This document shows, piece after piece, positions 59,987 to 64,000 of a DNA stretch of 64,000 nucleotides. The stretch's first letter is position 1; each line of letters starts with the position of its first letter. Source of the stretch: Iris pallida. Lineage: Eukaryota > Streptophyta > Magnoliopsida > Asparagales > Iridaceae. The stretch is taken from positions 2,893,951 through 2,957,950 of the forward strand of contig JANAVB010003999.1 in the NCBI GenBank assembly GCA_029216955.1, in the 5' to 3' direction. The notes under the pieces are model-generated. The model made no database searches. It saw only the letters and a program-made list of their open reading frames with translations, and was not told where the DNA came from. Made by a program: the position numbers and the translations under genes.

Positions 59987-60901
59987 ATGGTGTACTCCAT
60001 GGACCAACTCCAGCTTCCACTCCTCTGCTTCCTCATCACCATCTTCATCACATCACTGACAGTCCTCACCAGGAGAGGCCCCAAGTCGACGTCGTCGACG
60101 CCCCGCCGGCTCCCGAGCCCGTCCATGCTCCCGATAATAGGAAGCATACACCACCTCGTCGGCCCCGAGCTCCCCCACCGCCGCCTCCGGGACCTGGCCC
60201 GGCGGTACGGTCCCGACCTGATGCTCGTGCGGCTCGGGCAGGTGGACTACGTGGTCGTCTCCTCGCGCGCCGCGGCCGAGGAGGTGTTCAGGACGCACGA
60301 CCTCCGCTTCTCGTCCCGGCCCAAGCTGGCCGCCCTCGACCTGCAGACCTACGGGTACACCAACATCCTCTTCAGCCCCTACGGGGGCTACTGGCGGCAG
60401 CTGAGGAAGATCTGCGTGATGGAGCTCCTGACCGCCAAGCGCGTGAGATCCTTCGGCGCGCTGAGGGAGGAGGAGATATCGATCCTCGTAGACGAGATAT
60501 CGGCGAGCGGCGGCGAGCCCGTCAACGTCAGCCGCAGGCTCATGGCGCTCAGCAACGGCATCGTCTTCCGGGCGGTGCTGGGGAAGAAGTGCGGGCACCA
60601 GGAGGAGTTCTTCGCGACCATGAAGGAAGCGATCAAATTGGTGACGGGCACCACCGTGTCCGACATGTTCCCGTCGTTGAGGTTCCTGGACGTTGTTACT
60701 GGGACTAGGTCGAGTCTAGAGAGGTTGCATAGATCGTTGGATGGAATTCTCGACGAAGTCGTTGAGGAGCACGAGAAGGCTCTGTCGTCGAAGAAGAAGG
60801 ACGACAGGGAAGAGGACATACTAGATTTGTTGCTGAGGCTCAAGGACAGCGGCGAACTGGACATTCCTCTCACAAGAAATAACATAAAAGCTGTGATCGC
60901 G
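59987..60901 (+). CDS. cytochrome P450, CYP71-clan, copy 2, exon 1 (gene continues beyond window)
   Basis: Open exon 1 of 305 codons, from MVYSMDQLQLPLLCF to NNIKAVIA, followed by the donor GTGAGC. Features: membrane anchor about residues 6-28, proline hinge LPSPSMLPIIGS (about 42-53), C-helix W136-R140 (WRQLR). The intron continues to the window end at a point matching copy 1 position 32713, so exon 2 should start about 320 bp further on. With an exon 2 like that of copy 1 the protein would be about 512 residues, normal for the family. Likely an ER-anchored monooxygenase of the CYP71 clan; the substrate cannot be told. Start chosen by leader and anchor position; an upstream in-frame Met encodes only tract-derived residues. 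Confidence 0.92.
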
Positions 60902-63900
60902 GTGAGCTATATATTTCTTAGTGACCTATTTAAATTTTAGTAACACATTTTAGTGACGAACATTGATCATTAAAAGACTCATTCGTCACACAAAGTCCAA
61001 TTTTGTCACCTAACTAAAAAATTCTGAGTACTCAAAATCTAAAACGAAGAAAATCAGTATTCAAAATCTAATTAGGTAATAAACTTGGTACTTTTATAGA
61101 AAATAATCCTTCTTATTTTAATGCTAAAATTACATAAGCTTTCATGCTAAGAAATGGGTTAAAAACTTTGATAAAGGACATGAAAAAAAAGAGAATTGAG
61201 AATATGATCAATATTAATATGATGATTGTATGTATTAATTCATTATGGGATTGAGCGGGAAAAAAAAACAAAACAAAAGCGTAATTGACTTCTCCAAAAT
61301 TCAAAGATTTTAAGCGTTGAGGTTTTTGGGCTAAATTTTAAACTTGATACCCTTAACTATTTTCATTTTTTAACTTAATGTCATAAACTTTGATATGCAT
61401 TAACTTGATACCCTAAAAAATAGACAAGACTACCCCTTCCCCCCCTCCCCCTTCTCTGCGGGGGCGTGCGGCGGAGAGTGGAAGTGGTGGGGGGTGGGAG
61501 GGGGGAGGGGGGGGGGAGGGGAAGTGGACGGCTGTGTGGTGGGGACGTGGTGGGCTGCGCGGTAGGTGGCGAGTGCGATGGGCAGGGGTGGGGGTGGGGG
61601 CGGCTGCTGGGGTGGTGCAACCGGGTGGAGTTTGGATTGGGAAGGAATAGTTTGGTCATTTTTTTAGGATGTCAAGTTGATGAATATAAAAGTTTTTGGT
61701 ATCAAGTTAAAAAAGTGAAATATTTGACGATATCAACTTGAAATTTAGACTTTTTTTATTGTTCGTCTTGATACTTGGATAGTTTATTAATTTATTATTA
61801 AATGGACCTTAAGATCGGCCATAGAGTACTACATATATTTGGAATTTAGATTTCGTCAAATATTAATAATAATTGCTTAGAGACAACCTGTATTTCATTC
61901 TCATTCGAATAGCTTAAGTTTGTGATGTATACGTTCTAATCCAAGTCCAATTAGAAGAAGAGACACTAATAATTAACAAAATTAAAATGGCCAGATGTTT
62001 AGCATTGTTAGCTAGATAGGTTAAATTTCTATCGGATTATCTAAAAAAAATACTTGATTATATTTATTAAAAAAAGTAGAAGCCAAACTTGCGCACATCT
62101 TCCTTTTAGTATCTAGTATAATGTCTTGTAAAAAGACATACTTGAATTGTTCAATAAACAATAAGTCTTCAAATTAGCATTCAACAATTAATATACTCGT
62201 TCTTCACCTGGTTGTATCCACCCTTTATACAAAAGTCTGTTAATTATATGGACGGAAAACCCTGATGATACAAAGAGAGAACGCACAAATAAGGAATTGT
62301 TTGGTTTTTTCATAACTATATCATGCTATATATAAAATAATAAGCACTAAATAGTGTTAGCATTTTAAAATGCAAATATTTTTTGTTTTTCATAACTATA
62401 TTGTGTATTTTAAAGTATTGTTGTTTATTGTTTTAACACCTTAAAATGATGTTGTTTATTTTTTTACTTTAAAATACATTATAAATGAATGAATTGACTA
62501 TTTTATCCTAAAACACTATGACATTATTTTATGTACAAACGTACTAGTATATAAATGGAAAATATATATAGATAATTTCACCGTCAAACATTTTTATCAA
62601 CACGGCGACACTGAGCAAAACTTCCATCTTGACAAACCTAAAATCCTAATATTCAAATTTTCTAACTTTTATGAGCAAAAATTAATCTAGTTTTTCGAAG
62701 ATTTTTATAATGATTTCATTTAGTTCACGGAAATGAATCCAATCATTTGCTCTTTTATTTTCTTTGGAAAATTATAATTTTCATTAATTTTTCTTTCCTA
62801 TGTTTGGAATGGTTCAAGAAATTGAAAGAAAAAGTGGATAGTTGAGGGTGAAAAAGTAACTCCATGGAGTGAGTGGGAACCATTTTCATTCCGATTTTAC
62901 TTAGAGTAAAAAAAATATTGTTCATTTTCCTTGGTATCAAACACAGAAAAAAAAAAAAAAAAACTTTCTTTTCTAATGCTCTAATTTCACAAACCAAACG
63001 TGGCCTTAGGGTTGAACTAACATGTGGCTCGTTGTAACAAAAAATGCTGAATAAAAAAGTTATTTTGACGAATAGTTTTCCACTTGCAGATGATTAGGTT
63101 GTTTGGACATATTGTAATATTTAAATTTATTGAAAGCTACAATTATCTTTTTTTGAACTTATAAAATCAATAATTTGTAAGCTCAAAATTTAAGCTTACA
63201 ATTTACCACTTATAAAAAGCATTACAAAAGCAACAATTGTCTTTTTTTTGGCACTTAATTACAAAATAAATAATAATTTGTAAGTTCAAGATTTATGCTT
63301 ACAATTTACTACATATAAATGCATCAATATAATGTAAGTGACGAAAACTTAATTAAAGTACAGAAAACAAGCGCATTAAGTTGGTATATCTCGTACTCAT
63401 GCATTCGAACACCACCGTTGTCAGAAACGGATCGGACCGGCGGTCCAACGTGGTACCGGTCCGATAGGTTTGCCAAAAAAATTGGTCCGGTTTGACGTGA
63501 ACCGAGGTTTTTTCTTTAAAGAACATTCAATTTTTTTTCCAGAACCGGATTTAACCAGTGAACTGACAAAATCGGTTCACAATTAAACCGGCCAATTTTA
63601 TTTTTTTGAAATAAAAAATGTTTGTCGCGTGAGATTTGAACCATTTGATTCTTGGTTTGGTTTTGAGAGACCTTATTGTTGTAAAATTAAACCAAACAAA
63701 ATATGATAAGAACCAAACCAAACTAAAACAATAAATAGATGTGAATATATTATCTATTTGAACCAAACCAAACCAAGTCTATTTAAATCCCGGTTGAACT
63801 CCGATCTGACCCATACAAAAAAAAAATTCCGGTTCAATCACGGGTCCGATTTTTAAAACATTACTGAACACCCATAACCCTAAGCTTCCTGAGTTTCAAC

Positions 63901-64000
63901 ACGAAAAAAAATTTAGGGTGTGTTTGATTGCAATATGAAAAATATCTCGAAAAGAAAATTAATTCCATGAAATTATTTTTCTAGAAAAATATTTCATGGA
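60902..64000 (+). other. intron 1 of P450 copy 2 (partial)
   Basis: Follows the copy 1 intron with scattered substitutions and short indels. It contains the counterparts of the three intron elements: a fold-back with G-rich centre (about 61335-61750), a CGGTCC-rich segment (about 63425-63870), and the GGGTGTGTTTGATT MITE (from about 63916). No exon is seen. Confidence 0.75.

Noticed and set aside
59899..60708. 269-residue proline/arginine-rich frame over P450 exon 1
   Set aside because: GC-driven shadow of the true P450 frame, which contains the membrane anchor and C-helix.

Overview
This is nuclear DNA from a flowering plant. The two cytochrome P450 genes have very GC-rich first exons and a single phase-0 intron, which points to a monocot, but I cannot name the species from sequence alone. 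Transposable elements dominate the window. The only host genes I can support are a broken replication protein A (RPA1)-like gene on the minus strand (about 10.3-13.8 kb) and two near-identical CYP71-clan P450 copies on the plus strand, with start codons at 28740 and 59987.

Layout. 1-9.7 kb: rearranged Ty3/gypsy (Del/Tekay-like chromovirus) sequence with head-to-head pol pieces, and long LTRs of which one is interrupted by a complete solo LTR. 9.7-10.3 kb: the right end of a CACTA element, inserted in the last visible exon of the RPA1-like pseudogene. 14.3-18.6 kb: two adjacent Mutator-type non-autonomous elements with 9-bp target duplications; the second holds another solo gypsy LTR. 18.6-28.7 kb: a mosaic of short modules (fold-back elements, mini-Helitrons, a hAT MITE, a tRNA-like SINE) joined by TA dinucleotide tracts. 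28.7-33.7 kb: P450 copy 1, whose exon 1 carries a frameshift. 33.8-36.7 kb: an internally deleted Ty1/copia element with intact ends. 37.4-43.7 kb: a gypsy element on the minus strand, cut at its protease by a 13-N assembly gap. 43.7-53.6 kb: a second copy of the TA-linked mosaic. 54-59.4 kb: an L1-type LINE present only in this second copy. 60-64 kb: P450 copy 2, exon 1 plus part of the intron.

The two mosaics plus P450 form a macro-duplication, with start codons 31.2 kb apart. The N gap sits exactly at the start of the second unit. The first copy is shortened at many homopolymers and TA tracts relative to the second. Duplicated haplotypes or a false tandem join are therefore as plausible as a true tandem duplication.

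Three observations look new. First, a stem-loop in the gypsy LTRs has a nearly constant loop while its stem changes by paired substitutions. Second, five LTRs each carry an unrelated tandem array at the same internal position. Third, a family of fold-back elements with a (TTAATR)n core always lies between TA tracts, in a chain that runs up to the P450 promoter.
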